Below, in pieces: positions 23,001 to 33,690 of a stretch of 45,105 nt of DNA. The stretch covers positions 1 to 45,105 of the forward strand of contig NZ_JAUYOJ010000159.1 in assembly GCF_030697925.1 (NCBI RefSeq). The letters are read 5' to 3'. Origin of the DNA: Phenylobacterium sp. (GTDB taxonomy: Bacteria; Pseudomonadota; Alphaproteobacteria; Caulobacterales; Caulobacteraceae). Every line of letters begins with the position of its first letter. The first letter of the stretch is position 1. Under the pieces are notes generated by a model, which was not told where the DNA came from, ran no database searches, and was given only the letters and a program-made list of their open reading frames with translations. The translations under genes were made by a program, and so were the position numbers.

Positions 23001-24719
23001 CCCGGGGAGGGCGGTCAGCTGCCCGGCCACAAGGTGGACAAGAATATCGCCCGGGTCCGGCACTCGACGCCGGGCGTGGGCCTGATCAGCCCGCCGCCGC
23101 ACCACGACATCTATTCGATCGAGGACCTGGCCCAGCTCATCCACGACCTGAAGAACGTGAACTCCAAGGCCCGCATCTCGGTGAAGCTGGTCTCGGAAGT
23201 CGGCGTGGGGACGGTCGCGGCTGGCGTGGCCAAGGCCCGCGCCGACCACATCACCATCTCGGGCTACGAGGGCGGCACCGGCGCCTCGCCGTTGACCTCC
23301 CTGACCCATGCGGGCTCGCCCTGGGAAATCGGCCTGGCCGAGACCCAGCAGACCCTGCTGCTCAACGGACTCCGCACCCGCGTGGCGGTCCAGGCCGACG
23401 GCGGCCTGCGCACTGGGCGCGACGTGGCGGTGGCCGCCCTGCTGGGGGCCGATGAGTTCGGCTTCGCCACCGCGCCGCTGATCGCGGCCGGCTGCATCAT
23501 GATGAGGAAGTGCCACCTCAACACCTGCCCGGTGGGCGTGGCCACCCAGGACCCCGTGCTGCGCGCTCGCTTCACCGGCCAGCCAGAGCACGTGATCAAC
23601 TACTTCTTCTTCGTCGCCGAAGAGCTGCGCGAGATCATGGCGGAGCTGGGTTTCGCCACGGTCAACGAGATGATCGGCCGGGTCGACCGGCTGGAGATGC
23701 GCCACGCGGTGGACCACTGGAAGGCCGGCGGCGTCGATCTCTCCAAGCTCCTCTACGCTATCCCGTCCGAGAGCCCGACCGGCCTCTGGAACATGGACCG
23801 CCAGGACCACGGCCTGGAGAAGGCGCTGGACAACACCCTGATCGCCGACGCCCAGGCGGCGCTGGAGGAGGGCAAGCCTGTCCTGCGCGAATACCCGATC
23901 AAGAACATCAACCGCACCGTCGGCGCCATGCTGTCGGGCGAGGTTGCGCGCCGCTACGGCCATGCCGGCCTCCCGGACGACACCATCAGCTTGAAGTTCC
24001 GCGGCCAGGCCGGCCAGAGCTTCGGCGCCTTCGCCGCGCGTGGGATCAGCCTGGAGCTGACCGGCGACGGCAATGACTATGTGGGCAAGGGCCTGTCCGG
24101 CGGCCGTGTGGTCGTGCGCCAGCCGCCCGAGGCCAACCGTGACCCGACCGAGAACATCATTGTCGGCAATACGGTCCTTTATGGCGCCATCGCCGGGGAG
24201 GCCTATTTCGAGGGCGTGGCCGGTGAACGCTTCGCCGTGCGCAACTCCGGCGCGGTGACGGTGGTGGAAGGCCTGGGCGACCACGGCTGCGAATACATGA
24301 CTGGTGGCGTGGTGGTGGTGCTGGGCGACACGGGACGGAACTTCGCCGCCGGGATGTCGGGCGGCGTGGCCTATGTCTACGACCCGAAGGGCCGGTTCGA
24401 CGCCCTGTGCAACAAGGCCATGGTCGACCTGGACCGCGTGAGCGTGACCGGCCCGGGCCACGACAACGCGCCCAGCCAGAAAGCCGTGTCGGTCGAGAAC
24501 AGCGGCATGGGCGACATGCTGTCCTTCGACGCTGAGCGCCTGCGCATCCTGATCGAGCGCCACCACCTCTATACGGGGTCGCGGCGCGCCCGTGAGATCC
24601 TGGAATCCTGGGAGAGCTCGCTGGGGGCCTTCGTCAAGGTCATGCCCAAGGACTATCGGCGCGCCCTGGTCGACATGGCCGCCGAACGCCAGGCGGCCGC
24701 GGCCGTCGCGGCCGAATAG
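20088..24719 (+). CDS. gltB: Glutamate synthase [NADPH] large subunit
   Basis: The 1543-residue protein is the alpha subunit of glutamate synthase, which makes two glutamates from glutamine and 2-oxoglutarate in ammonia assimilation. The N-terminal Ntn glutaminase starts at Cys19 ([10 protein letters not shown]) after a short propeptide that is cut off. A central domain follows, then the FMN/synthase domain ([39 protein letters not shown]). The [3Fe-4S] cysteines are Cys1136, Cys1142 and Cys1147 (C-x5-C-x4-C). A C-terminal GXGXG domain covers the last 300 residues. All are intact. GAGG lies seven bases before the ATG. It is followed after 25 bases by gltD. The long antisense open frames opposite it reflect GC bias. 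Confidence 0.98.
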   Translation: MGAPERQGLYDPRNEHDACGVGFVANIKGRKSHEVVACGLEILVNLDHRGAVGADPLVGDGAGILIQIPDGLLRDWAGKEGVDLPPPGDYAVAMCFLPQDAAAREVAVHQSEHFLKEEGQTFIAWRDVPINTEGLGAAVLAQMPVIRQAIVGRGPNTKDQDAFERKLLTVRKQLQNPLAEMATRMNLPGLTQLYLPSFSTRTVVYKGLLLAGQVGTFYEDLANPITESALALVHQRFSTNTFPSWKLAHPYRFIAHNGEINTVRGNVNWMNARRRTLESDLLGPDLNKMWPLIPHGQSDTACLDNALELLLAGGYPLAHAVMMLIPEAWAGNPLMNAERKAFYEYHAALMEPWDGPAAVAFTDGRQIGATLDRNGLRPARFVVTDQDHVIMASEIGVLTVPEERIVRKWRLQPGKMLLIDMEEGRIIEDEEIKATLSQAEPYAEWLSQTQFKLEELPEIAFNEAHANDGAQLLDRQQAFGYTQEDVQFFLEPMARTGEDPIGSMGADTPIAVLSKRPKLLYEYFKQNFAQVTNPPIDPIREELVMSLVSMIGPRPNLLGRHAGTHKRLEVSQPILTNEDLSKIRSISELVDGSFRTATIDATWAAEEGVAGLERALDRVCREATDNVLADKNILILSDREVSSDRIPIPAALATAAVHHHLIRQGLRMQTGLVIETGEAREVHHFCVLAGYGAEAVNPYLAFETLEQIRVSTGSTLSAYDVRKNYIKAVGKGVLKVMSKMGISTYQSYCGAQIFDGVGLSSELIEQYFTGTATTIEGVGLREIAEETVRRHRDAFGDNPIYASMLDVGGTYAFRLRGEEHAWTPETVSKLQHAVRGNLPDEYKVFAAGINEQSERLLTIRGLMRFKTAETPIVLDEVEPAAEIVKRFATGAMSFGSISREAHTTLAMAMNRIGGRSNTGEGGEEADRFVPLPNGDSMRSAIKQVASGRFGVTAEYLVNADDIQIKMAQGAKPGEGGQLPGHKVDKNIARVRHSTPGVGLISPPPHHDIYSIEDLAQLIHDLKNVNSKARISVKLVSEVGVGTVAAGVAKARADHITISGYEGGTGASPLTSLTHAGSPWEIGLAETQQTLLLNGLRTRVAVQADGGLRTGRDVAVAALLGADEFGFATAPLIAAGCIMMRKCHLNTCPVGVATQDPVLRARFTGQPEHVINYFFFVAEELREIMAELGFATVNEMIGRVDRLEMRHAVDHWKAGGVDLSKLLYAIPSESPTGLWNMDRQDHGLEKALDNTLIADAQAALEEGKPVLREYPIKNINRTVGAMLSGEVARRYGHAGLPDDTISLKFRGQAGQSFGAFAARGISLELTGDGNDYVGKGLSGGRVVVRQPPEANRDPTENIIVGNTVLYGAIAGEAYFEGVAGERFAVRNSGAVTVVEGLGDHGCEYMTGGVVVVLGDTGRNFAAGMSGGVAYVYDPKGRFDALCNKAMVDLDRVSVTGPGHDNAPSQKAVSVENSGMGDMLSFDAERLRILIERHHLYTGSRRAREILESWESSLGAFVKVMPKDYRRALVDMAAERQAAAAVAAE

Positions 24720-24744
24720 CTTTCAAAGTCGGGGAGTTAAGAGC

Positions 24745-26196
<1,452 letters not shown>

Positions 26197-26261
26197 TCGC
26201 CGACCACCGGTAGGTGAGCTTGGCCTTTCGGGGACGCGATGAGCCGCGCTAAACCGGAGGT

Positions 26262-27602
26262 ATGATCGCTTTCCGCGCCGCGGTGTTCGCCGCCGTCATC
26301 GTCCTGGTTCCCAGCCTCGCCAGCGCGCAGCCCGAATCGCTCACCGTCTATAAGGGCGCGACCCTGATCGACGGGACCGGCGCGCCGCCCAAGCCCGGCA
26401 TGTCGATCCTGGTCAAGGGTGAGCGGATCGAGCGGGTCTGGCGCGACGGCGAGGTCGCCTTCAAGCTGCCGCCGCAAACCAAGGTGGTGGACGTCGCCGG
26501 CCAGTATGTCTTGCCGGGCCTCACCGACAGCCACCAGCACCTGGCCACGCCGCCCGCTCGGGCCTGGGCCGAGGCGGAGCTGAAGCGCAGCCTCTATGGC
26601 GGGATCACCTCGATCCGCGACATGGCCGACGACCTGCGTAACGTGGCCGACCTGTCCCGCGCCGAGCGGATCGGCGAGATCGCCGGGCCCGATATCTACT
26701 ACGCCGCCCTGATGGCTGGCCCCTCCTTCTTCGAGGACAAGCGGGTGCATGCGGCCTCCCGTGGCGCCAAGGCCGGCGAGGTCGGCTGGATGCAGGCCAT
26801 CGGGCCGCGGACCGATCTGCCCCTGGCCGTGGCCCAGGCGCGCGGTCTTGGGGCCTCGGCGATCAAGGTCTATGCGAACCTGCCAGGCGAAACGGTGGCC
26901 GCGATCGCCGCCGAGGCCCACCGCCAGGGCGTGCCGATCTGGGCCCACGCGGCGGTGTTTCCCGCCACCCCCGAGCAGGTGCTGGACGCCAAGGCCGACG
27001 TGGTCAGCCATGTCTGCATGCTGGCCTACCAGGTGTCAGACCCGGTCCCCGGCCAGTACCACAATCGCGCCGCCGTCGAGGAAGGCCGGTTCGGCAAGGA
27101 CGTCCATCCCGCAATGGCCGGGCTCTACGCCAGGATGAAGGCCGATGGCGTCGTTCTGGACGCCACCGTGAGCATCTATGAGGCCATGAAGGGCCGGCCG
27201 ACCAAGCCCTACTGTTCGACGGAGTTGGCCGCGCGACTCACCCACGAGGCGCTGGAGGCGGGCGTCACCATCTCCGCCGGCACCGATGGCGCCTCGGCGC
27301 CGGAGGCCGCCTATCCGTCGCTGCACGAGGAGTTGGAGCTGCTGGTCGACAAGGCGGGCTTCACCGCCATGCAGGCCATCGTGGCCGCCACCCGCAATGG
27401 CGCGCTCTCGGTGCGCAAGGACCCGGACTTCGGGACCATCGAGGCCGGGAAGCTGGCCAACCTGGTGTTCGTCGCCAAGGACCCCACCGCCGACATCCGC
27501 AACCTGCGCACGGTGGTCACCACCGTGAAGCGGGGCGTGGCCTATTCCCGCGCCGACTACGATCCCCAAGCCGACCTGGCCGCACGAAGGAGCCAGCCAT
27601 GA
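26262..27602 (+). CDS. Secreted amidohydrolase family protein
   Basis: The 446-residue protein has a signal peptide (MIAFRAAVFAAVIVLVPSLASA) and a metal-dependent amidohydrolase (imidazolonepropionase/prolidase-like) fold. The metal motif is His91-x-His93 in LTDSHQHLA, with AIKVYAN near 206 (the bridging Lys), IWAHAAVF, VSHVCMLAY, and SAGTDGA carrying the acidic ligand. GTIEAGKLANLVFVAKDP is the usual end. It acts in the periplasm, perhaps on dipeptides such as Xaa-Pro or on lactams or carbamates. GGAGG lies only one base before the ATG, unusually close, but a stop at 26250-26252 excludes an earlier start. Its TGA overlaps the ATG of the next gene (27599-27602). Confidence 0.9.
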   Translation: MIAFRAAVFAAVIVLVPSLASAQPESLTVYKGATLIDGTGAPPKPGMSILVKGERIERVWRDGEVAFKLPPQTKVVDVAGQYVLPGLTDSHQHLATPPARAWAEAELKRSLYGGITSIRDMADDLRNVADLSRAERIGEIAGPDIYYAALMAGPSFFEDKRVHAASRGAKAGEVGWMQAIGPRTDLPLAVAQARGLGASAIKVYANLPGETVAAIAAEAHRQGVPIWAHAAVFPATPEQVLDAKADVVSHVCMLAYQVSDPVPGQYHNRAAVEEGRFGKDVHPAMAGLYARMKADGVVLDATVSIYEAMKGRPTKPYCSTELAARLTHEALEAGVTISAGTDGASAPEAAYPSLHEELELLVDKAGFTAMQAIVAATRNGALSVRKDPDFGTIEAGKLANLVFVAKDPTADIRNLRTVVTTVKRGVAYSRADYDPQADLAARRSQP

Positions 27603-28720
27603 TCTCCCGCCGCGAGACCCTGGGCTTCGCCGCCGCCCTCGCCGCGGGCCCGGCCTTCGCCCGCACCGAAAAAGCGATCATCGTCAACGCCTTGGGCGGA
27701 CTTTCGAATCCAAACCTGCAGATCGGACGGCCGGCGGGACCGGCGGCCGACGCCGCCTCCGTCGACTTCGACGCGCGGGGCCTGCGAGAGGCCAAGGCGT
27801 CCGGCCTGACGGCGGTGAACATCACGCTCGGCTATGTGGCCGGGCCCCAGGAGCCTTACGCCTATACGCTGAAGACCCTCGACGTCTGGGACAGGATCAT
27901 CGCCGACATCGCCGCCGACCTGACGCTGGTGCGCAGGGCGGCCGACATCGCCAAGGCCGGGGCCGACGGCAAGATCGGGGTGATCTACGGCTTCCAGAAC
28001 TCTGTGCAGATCGGCGAGAACCTGGAGCGCATCGACGAGTTCGCCGCGCGCGGGGTGCGGATCGTCCAGGTCACGTACAACCTCCCGACCATGATGGGCG
28101 ACGGCTCCATGGCGCCGGAGAACCGCGGCCTGACCCCGCTGGGGCGTGAGCTGGTGGCCGGCCTGAACCGCGCCCGGCTGATGGTCGAACTGTCGCACTC
28201 GGGCGAGCGGACCTGCCTGGACGCCATCGCCGTGTCCAAGGCGCCCATCTCGATCAACCACACCGGCTGCCGGGCGCTCACCGACCTGCCGCGCAACAAG
28301 ACCGACGCCGAGCTGCGCGGGGTGGCGGAGAAAGGCGGCTTCGTCGGCATCTACTTCATGCCGTTCCTGAACCCGACCAGCCAGGCCAGCGCCGCCGACG
28401 TGGTGGCCCATATCGAGCACGCCCTGAAGGTCTGCGGCGAGGACCATGTGGGGATCGGCACCGACGGCTCGGTGGCCACCATCGACGACATGGAGACCTA
28501 CAAGGCCGCGCTCGCCCAGGAACACGCCGAGCGCAAGGCCGCCGGCATCGCCGCCAAGGGGGAACGGGCCGACACCCAGCCCTTCGTCCTGGATCTGCGG
28601 GGGCCCGACCAGTTCCACAAGCTGGCGGGGCTGCTCGCGGCCCGGGGCCACAGCCAACGGGTGATCGACAAGGTGCTGGGCCGGAATTTCATCAGCTACG
28701 CCGAGCGCGTCTGGGGCTAG
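27599..28720 (+). CDS. Peptidase M19 (membrane dipeptidase)-like secreted protein, incomplete metal site
   Basis: The 373-residue protein begins MISRRETLGFAAALAAG, a Tat-like signal with twin arginines. It belongs to the renal-dipeptidase family: ELSHSGERT holds His200, ISINHTGCRALTD holds His221, and GIGTDGS holds Asp289. The usual N-terminal His-x-Asp pair is missing (VNALGG at 29-34), and the bridging glutamate position reads Gln133 in GFQNSVQIG. Two or three of the five metal ligands are therefore changed, so activity may be mononuclear, altered or lost. It is translationally coupled to the amidohydrolase and may act on the same peptides. A gltD 3'-end fragment starts 15 bases after its stop. 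Confidence 0.85.
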   Translation: MISRRETLGFAAALAAGPAFARTEKAIIVNALGGLSNPNLQIGRPAGPAADAASVDFDARGLREAKASGLTAVNITLGYVAGPQEPYAYTLKTLDVWDRIIADIAADLTLVRRAADIAKAGADGKIGVIYGFQNSVQIGENLERIDEFAARGVRIVQVTYNLPTMMGDGSMAPENRGLTPLGRELVAGLNRARLMVELSHSGERTCLDAIAVSKAPISINHTGCRALTDLPRNKTDAELRGVAEKGGFVGIYFMPFLNPTSQASAADVVAHIEHALKVCGEDHVGIGTDGSVATIDDMETYKAALAQEHAERKAAGIAAKGERADTQPFVLDLRGPDQFHKLAGLLAARGHSQRVIDKVLGRNFISYAERVWG

Positions 28721-28734
28721 CCCTTCAGTCGCCT

Positions 28735-28776
28735 GGCCGCCGACGCCAATCTGATGAGCGTCGGCAAGCTGCCGAG
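28735..28776 (+). repeat. gltD 3'-end repeat, copy 2 (remnant)
   Basis: This matches the last codons of gltD at 37 of 42 positions. Its translation ADANLMSVGKLPR parallels [13 protein letters not shown], but the stop is lost (AGG TCG in place of AGA TAG). It lies 15 bases after the dipeptidase stop and 56 bases before the HAD gene, marking the right edge of a probable 2.5-kb insertion next to gltD. Confidence 0.8.
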
Positions 28777-28832
28777 GTCGGCGGCCCAGAATCGTTTAAG
28801 ACGACGGGGTGAGCCCGCCGGAGCCTGCGACC

Positions 28833-29207
28833 ATGAAGCGGCTTGTCTTCGATCTCGACGGCACCATCGCGTTGGACGATCCGGCACGCGCCTATGCCGA
28901 CCGCGAGCCGAACCTGCCGTTGATCGGGCGGCTTCGGGAATACAGGGCGCAGGGCTTCACGATCGTGGTGGCCTCGGCGCGCAACATGCGCACCTATGCC
29001 GGCGATATCGGCAAGATCAACGCCAACACCCTGCCGGTCATCGTCGAATGGCTGAAGCGCCACGACGTGCCATTTGACGAGCTGCACGTGGGCAAGCCCT
29101 GGTGCGGGACCGAGGGCTTCTATGTCGACGACAAGGCGATCCGGCCGAGCGAATTCGTCGCCCTGAGCCTGGAGGAAGTCCGCGCCCTGCTGGGGCTGGA
29201 GCCATGA
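28833..29207 (+). CDS. HAD-family phosphatase (capsule-type)
   Basis: The 124-residue protein is a minimal HAD phosphohydrolase, with the nucleophile motif FDLDGTIALDD at 6-16, the second motif VVASARNMRTY, the lysine HVGKPWCG and the terminal acid pair YVDDKAIRP. It has no cap domain, as in capsule-biosynthesis and KDO-8-phosphate phosphatases. It dephosphorylates a small sugar or polyol phosphate in the cytoplasm. The ATG at 28833 has GGAG ten bases upstream; a GTG at 28809 is in frame but less well placed. Its TGA overlaps the ATG of the next gene (29204-29207). It starts a three-gene coupled operon for activated-precursor synthesis. Confidence 0.85.
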   Translation: MKRLVFDLDGTIALDDPARAYADREPNLPLIGRLREYRAQGFTIVVASARNMRTYAGDIGKINANTLPVIVEWLKRHDVPFDELHVGKPWCGTEGFYVDDKAIRPSEFVALSLEEVRALLGLEP

Positions 29208-30802
29208 ACGGCGTGCGGCTGATCATGTCCGGTGCGGTGGTCGGCCAGGAACTGGCCGCCGAGTTCGGGCCCTTGCCGCCGTCGATGCTGCCGGTGGGCG
29301 TGCGCAAGCTCTACGAACTGCAGATCGAGGCCCTAGGCTCGGCCGAGCGCCACCACCTGGTGCTGCCCGAGACCTATGCCGTCTCCGATTTCGACAGCGA
29401 GCGGCTGGCGGCTCTGAATGTCGAGATCATCCCGATCCCGGAGGGCTTGAGGCTGGGCGAGGCGGTGGTCTACGCGCTCAACGCCATCGGGGCCGGGGAG
29501 GGGCCGGTGCGCCTGCTGCACGGCGACACCCTGATCCTCGACCCGCCGTTGGATCGGTTGGACGTCGTGGTGGGCGGCCAGCGCAGCAGCGAATACGCCT
29601 GGGCCGAGATGGAGGTCGGGCGCGACGGCCGGATCGCGCGGCTTGTCGACACGCCGGCCGGGGAAGATGGCCACGAGGGCTGGCCGGTGGCGGCGGGCTA
29701 TTTCGCCTTCACCTCGGCGCTGGACCTGTTGCGCTCCTTGACCCGGATGCGTGGCGACTTCGTGGGTGGGGTGAACCACTATCTTCAGGGCCACGCCGCG
29801 CAGGTGGTCCCGGCCCAGGCCTGGCTCGATTTCGGCCACCTGCAGACCTTTTTCCGCTCCCGCCTGGCGGCGACCACGGCGCGGGCCTTCAACACCGTGC
29901 GGATCGACGGGCTGACGGCGCGCAAGTCCAGCCTGGACGAGGCCAAGATCTGGGCCGAGACCCACTGGCTGCAGGAGGCGCCGCCCTCGGTGCAGGTCTA
30001 TTGCGGACGGCTGCTGGGCTTCGGCGCCGAGGACGGCAAGGTATTCTACGAGACGGAATACGAGTACCTGCCCGTGCTGTCGGAGCTGTTCGTGCATGGC
30101 GCCCTGGGGCGCAAGCCGTGGCTGCGCATCCTGGCCTCGTGCGAGGATTTCCTACGGGCGTGCGCGGCCCATCGCGGCGGCGGATCGGGCGATGCGGCGC
30201 TGCGCTCCATTGCCGCCGACAAGACCTTGGCGCGGCTGCAGGACTTCGGGCGGTCCACCGGGTTTCCAATCGACCGTCCGTTGCGCTTCGAGGGCCGACC
30301 CTGTCCCTCCCTGGTGGGGATCGCCGAACGGTTGACGCCCGCCTACGGCCTGGACGCGGGGCGGGGGGACACCGTGGTCCACGGCGACTTCTGCTTCTCG
30401 AACATCCTCTATGATTCCCGCGTGCGTCGGATCAAGGCCATCGATCCGCGCGGCCTGGTGGGCGACAAGCCGACCATCTATGGCGACCTGCGCTACGACC
30501 TGGCCAAGCTGGGCCATTCGGTGGTGGGCCGCTACGACCAGATCGTCGCCGGCCGTTGCCGGCCACGGGTGGACGGCGACGACTACGCCATCGCCTTCGA
30601 GCCGATCGCCGCCCAACCCTGGCTCGAGGCCGCCCTGGGCGACCTGGAGGTCGACGGGGTCGGCGGGCTGTCGAGCGAGGTGCGCGCCGTGACCACCGGG
30701 CTATTCCTGTCGATGCTGCCGCTGCACGCCGATCGGCCCGACCGACAGGCGGCCTTCATCGCCAACGCCCTGCGGCTCTACCGGGAGCTGGAGGCGGCAT
30801 GA
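29204..30802 (+). CDS. Nucleotidyltransferase-kinase fusion (LicC/LicA-like layout)
   Basis: The 532-residue protein has two enzymes. Residues about 1-240 form a nucleotidyltransferase: LIMSGAVVGQELA, then LPVGVRKLYELQIEALGS with the conserved Lys, and VRLLHGDTLILDPPLD near 102-117. Residues about 250-530 are an aminoglycoside-phosphotransferase/choline-kinase-like kinase with Brenner's loop VVHGDFCFSNIL (His393, Asp395, Asn400) and the Asp414 of AIDPRG in place of the DFG-like acid. The pairing matches LicC plus LicA (choline kinase with CTP:phosphocholine cytidylyltransferase) and suggests a small alcohol or sugar is phosphorylated and then joined to a nucleotide. The substrate is unknown. 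ATGA overlaps link it to both neighbours. Confidence 0.85.
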   Translation: MNGVRLIMSGAVVGQELAAEFGPLPPSMLPVGVRKLYELQIEALGSAERHHLVLPETYAVSDFDSERLAALNVEIIPIPEGLRLGEAVVYALNAIGAGEGPVRLLHGDTLILDPPLDRLDVVVGGQRSSEYAWAEMEVGRDGRIARLVDTPAGEDGHEGWPVAAGYFAFTSALDLLRSLTRMRGDFVGGVNHYLQGHAAQVVPAQAWLDFGHLQTFFRSRLAATTARAFNTVRIDGLTARKSSLDEAKIWAETHWLQEAPPSVQVYCGRLLGFGAEDGKVFYETEYEYLPVLSELFVHGALGRKPWLRILASCEDFLRACAAHRGGGSGDAALRSIAADKTLARLQDFGRSTGFPIDRPLRFEGRPCPSLVGIAERLTPAYGLDAGRGDTVVHGDFCFSNILYDSRVRRIKAIDPRGLVGDKPTIYGDLRYDLAKLGHSVVGRYDQIVAGRCRPRVDGDDYAIAFEPIAAQPWLEAALGDLEVDGVGGLSSEVRAVTTGLFLSMLPLHADRPDRQAAFIANALRLYRELEAA

Positions 30803-31506
30803 TCGTCATTCCCATGGCGGGCGCGTCACGGCGTTTCTTCGAGGCGGGATACGAAGAGCCGAAGTATCGTCTGCCACTGGCCGGCCAAAGCGTGTTCGCC
30901 CATGCGGTGGGAAGCTTCAGCGCCCTGTTCGACACCATGGCCTTCCGCTTCGTGGTGGCGTCGGGCGCCGAGGCGTTCGTGGCCGCCGAGGCCGAGCGGC
31001 TGGGGATCGCGACGTTCGACGTCCGCGTCCTGGACCGACCAACCGCCGGCCAGGCCGAGACGGTGGAGCAGGGGCTGGTGGACGTTGCGGATGCGACGCC
31101 GCTGACCATCTTCAACATCGACACCTTCCGGCCGGGCTTCACCTTTCCCGGGGGCTGGTTCGACGACCTGGACGGCTGGTTGGAGGTGTTCCGCGGTGAG
31201 GGCGCCAACTGGTCCTACGTCAGGCCTGCCGATGGTCCTGAGCCGCGGGCGCTGGAGACGGCGGAGAAGCGGCCGATCTCGGACCTCTGCTGCACCGGGC
31301 TTTACCACTTCGCCCGCGCCGGGGACTTCCGGATGGCCCTGGACGCCGAGCGTCGCGCGCCGCAGGCCGCCGAGCTTTATGTGGCGCCGATCTACAACCA
31401 CCTGATCGGGAAGGGCGCGCGGATCGGCTATAGCCTGATCGAACCGGCGGAGGTGATCTTCTGCGGGACGCCGGCCGAATACGCCGCCCTCAAGGCAGGG
31501 CGCTGA
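30799..31506 (+). CDS. NTP-transferase domain protein (capsule-biosynthesis type)
   Basis: The 235-residue protein is a single nucleotidyltransferase domain: IVIPMAGASRRFFEAGYEEPKYRLPLAGQ has the PMAGxSRRF loop and the lysine of EPKY, and FNIDTFRPGF supplies a metal-binding Asp in the middle. It ends without the hexapeptide repeats of GlmU- or RmlA-long types. Proteins like this occur in capsule and lipooligosaccharide loci. It begins inside the stop of the fusion gene (30799-30802) and so is its coexpressed partner. Its last 17 bases overlap the 3' end of the glycosyltransferase gene on the other strand. Confidence 0.87.
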   Translation: MIVIPMAGASRRFFEAGYEEPKYRLPLAGQSVFAHAVGSFSALFDTMAFRFVVASGAEAFVAAEAERLGIATFDVRVLDRPTAGQAETVEQGLVDVADATPLTIFNIDTFRPGFTFPGGWFDDLDGWLEVFRGEGANWSYVRPADGPEPRALETAEKRPISDLCCTGLYHFARAGDFRMALDAERRAPQAAELYVAPIYNHLIGKGARIGYSLIEPAEVIFCGTPAEYAALKAGR

Positions 31507-32662
31507 CGGCCTCGACGATGGTCTTCACCCGGGTTTGCCAGGTGTGGTCGGCGGCCACGCGCGCGGCGCCGGCGCGGGCCTGGGCGGCCAGCTTGCGATC
31601 GTCGGCCAGCAGGGCCTCGATCTTGCGGGGCAGGCCCTTCAACGCCTTCCAGTAGTAGGTGGCCAGCTCGGTCTCGCGGAAGGCCTCGACATAGTAGCGG
31701 CTCTCGTCGCTGATCACGGCCGCGCCGCCGGCCATGGCTGTGAACACGCGCTCATGACCGCCCTCAACGAAACCGTTGTTGATGTTGAGCACCAGCTTGG
31801 CTCGGCGCAGCAGGGTGAGCGTCTCCTCGAAACTGCCGACCCCGCCGTAGCGGAAGCTGGGATAGCGTTCGATCAGCGGCTCCCAGCCCAGGCCGTAGAC
31901 ATGAAGCGGGGCGCCGGCCTCGCCCAGGGTCCTGAGGACGGCGTCGCGGTGAACGGTCTCGGCATAGGCCTGGGGGGCCTGGAGCAAGGGGGCGAAGTCG
32001 TTGAACAGCTCCGGTGTGAGCTCGGCCTTGAACGCCTGGGCGAGGGCCGCGCGCAGCGCCTTGACGACGGGGAGGGTGGCGTCGGCGGCCATGCGCCGGG
32101 CTACATCCTCCAGTATGGTGCGGGCGGGGCTCTCCGGCTCGTCGCGCCACGGAGTCTGCGGTTCGCCGCGATAGGTGCCGGTGAACAGCAGCGGGATGTC
32201 ACGCCGGGCGAAGGCCTCGTCGGAGGTGTCGGGCTGCTCGGGCAGTTCGTTGGCGCCGGGCGGCAGGAAGCCCAGCTTGCCGATCCCGCGGGACTGGGGC
32301 CAGGCTTCCACGAACTGCACGTGGGTCCGGTCGAGGAAGAAGAAGGCCCCGCGCTTGATCGGCAGGGTCACCCGCTGCAGCATGTGCACGGGGTGGTCGA
32401 CATGGATCGCCACATAGGCCGCGCCGATGCTGTCGAAGATCGAGATTCCGTCGGGCTGGACCTCCGAACCCACTCCGCCAACGCCCAGATAGCAGTCGGC
32501 CTGGGCCTCCAGGCTCTCGGCCAGCCGGGTCCACGCGTCGGGCGTGGCCAGGTCGACGATCTCGGCCTCGTGGCCCAGGCCGCCCAAGGCCACGGCGATC
32601 TGATCGATATGCAGGCGCAGCGAACCGTATTGCGACTGACCTTTGAAGAGAACGAACCGCAT
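31490..32662 (-). CDS. Glycosyltransferase (CgeB-like GT)
   Basis: The 390-residue protein resembles CgeB/glycosyltransferase-family-1-like proteins. It has an N-terminal MRFVLFKGQSQYGSLRLHIDQIAVAL Rossmann start and a C-terminal SFEETLTLLRRAKLVLNINNGFVEGGHERVFTAMAGGAAVISDES, which carries the Glu-x7-Glu-like acceptor/donor motif of the GT-B fold. DHPVHMLQRV and FLPPGANELPEQ are also typical. It should transfer a sugar or sugar-like group in the cytoplasm to a surface glycan. It is the last gene of a minus-strand unit after PiT (4 bases gap), and convergent with the precursor cassette with a 17-nt overlap, which suggests a joint function. Confidence 0.82.
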   Translation of the reverse strand: MRFVLFKGQSQYGSLRLHIDQIAVALGGLGHEAEIVDLATPDAWTRLAESLEAQADCYLGVGGVGSEVQPDGISIFDSIGAAYVAIHVDHPVHMLQRVTLPIKRGAFFFLDRTHVQFVEAWPQSRGIGKLGFLPPGANELPEQPDTSDEAFARRDIPLLFTGTYRGEPQTPWRDEPESPARTILEDVARRMAADATLPVVKALRAALAQAFKAELTPELFNDFAPLLQAPQAYAETVHRDAVLRTLGEAGAPLHVYGLGWEPLIERYPSFRYGGVGSFEETLTLLRRAKLVLNINNGFVEGGHERVFTAMAGGAAVISDESRYYVEAFRETELATYYWKALKGLPRKIEALLADDRKLAAQARAGAARVAADHTWQTRVKTIVEAVSALP

Positions 32663-32666
32663 CGGT

Positions 32667-33680
32667 CTACCCCATCAACCGCCCGGCCAGCCAGTAGGTC
32701 ACCGCCGCGATCGCCGCGGCCGCCGGGATGGTGATCACCCAGGCGACCACGATCCGCCGCGCCACGCCCCAACGCACCGCCGAGACCCGCCGCGCCGCGC
32801 CGACGCCGACGATCGCGCCGGTGATGGTGTGGGTGGTGGAGACCGGCACCCCAAGGCTGGTGGCCGCGAACAGGGTGATGGCCCCGCCGGTCTCGGCGCA
32901 GAAGCCCTGCATGGGGGTCAGCCTGGTGATCTTCGAACCCATGGTGTGCACGATCCGCCAGCCGCCAAACAGCGTCCCCAGGCCCATGGCCGCCTGACAG
33001 GACAGCACCACCCACAGCGGTACATGGAACTCGCCGGACGCCGGGCCCATGCCGTGGGCCATCAGCAGGGCGGCGATGATTCCCATGGTCTTCTGAGCGT
33101 CGTTGCCGCCATGGCCCAGCGAATAGAGCGAGGCCGAGACGAACTGCAGCTTGCGGAACACACCGTCCACCGCGAACGGCGTAAAGCGGATGAAGGCCCA
33201 CGAGACGATCAGGGTCAGCAGCAGGGCCAGGACGAAGCCCGTACCCGGCGACAGCACGATGGCCGCCAAGGTCTTGTTGAGGCCGGTCCAGATCACCGCG
33301 TCGGCGCCCGCCTTGGCCAGGCCCGCGCCCACCAGCCCGCCGATCAGGGCGTGGGAGGACGACGACGGAATCGCCGCCCACCAGGTGAGCAGGTTCCACC
33401 CGATGGCGCCCATCAGGGCCGAGAAGATCAGGCCGTCTGTGATCAGGTTGGGCTCGACGAGCCCCGCGCCTACCGTCTTGGCCACGTGCAGGCCGAAGAA
33501 CAGGAAGGCGATGAAGTTGAAGAAGGCCGCCCAGGCCACCGCCGCGAAGGGCGGCAGCACGCGGGTGGCCACGATGGTGGCGATGGAGTTGGCCGCGTCG
33601 TGCAGGCCGTTCAGGAAGTCGAACGCCAAGGCGACGATGATCAGAAAGATCAGGAGCGGCGTGAAGCCGAAAAGGTCCAC
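32667..33680 (-). CDS. PiT-family inorganic phosphate transporter
   Basis: The 337-residue protein is a PiT phosphate permease of normal bacterial length, with about ten membrane spans. The two family signatures are present: GLHDAANSIATIVATRVLPP in the N-terminal half, and YSLGHGGNDAQKTMGIIAALL with VPVSTTHTITGAIVG in the C-terminal half. It carries phosphate (or metal-phosphate) with a cation into the cell. The start codon is GTG at 33680, 10 bases after the DUF47 stop with GGGA before it. It follows the DUF47 accessory gene, the usual pairing. I see no Pho box. Confidence 0.94.
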   Translation of the reverse strand: MDLFGFTPLLIFLIIVALAFDFLNGLHDAANSIATIVATRVLPPFAAVAWAAFFNFIAFLFFGLHVAKTVGAGLVEPNLITDGLIFSALMGAIGWNLLTWWAAIPSSSSHALIGGLVGAGLAKAGADAVIWTGLNKTLAAIVLSPGTGFVLALLLTLIVSWAFIRFTPFAVDGVFRKLQFVSASLYSLGHGGNDAQKTMGIIAALLMAHGMGPASGEFHVPLWVVLSCQAAMGLGTLFGGWRIVHTMGSKITRLTPMQGFCAETGGAITLFAATSLGVPVSTTHTITGAIVGVGAARRVSAVRWGVARRIVVAWVITIPAAAAIAAVTYWLAGRLMG

Positions 33681-33690
33681 GTGGCGTTCC

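Noticed and set aside
21627..24566. A 979-codon open frame antisense to gltB, and a second one at 19944-21482
   Set aside because: Opposite to intact gltB with all domains; protein is Ala/Gly/Arg/His/Gln-rich and follows the codon positions of a high-GC gene.
26262..28720. Transposon or integron origin for the two-gene insert
   Set aside because: No transposase, integrase or terminal inverted repeats; composition matches the neighbours. Only the gltD-end duplication supports insertion.
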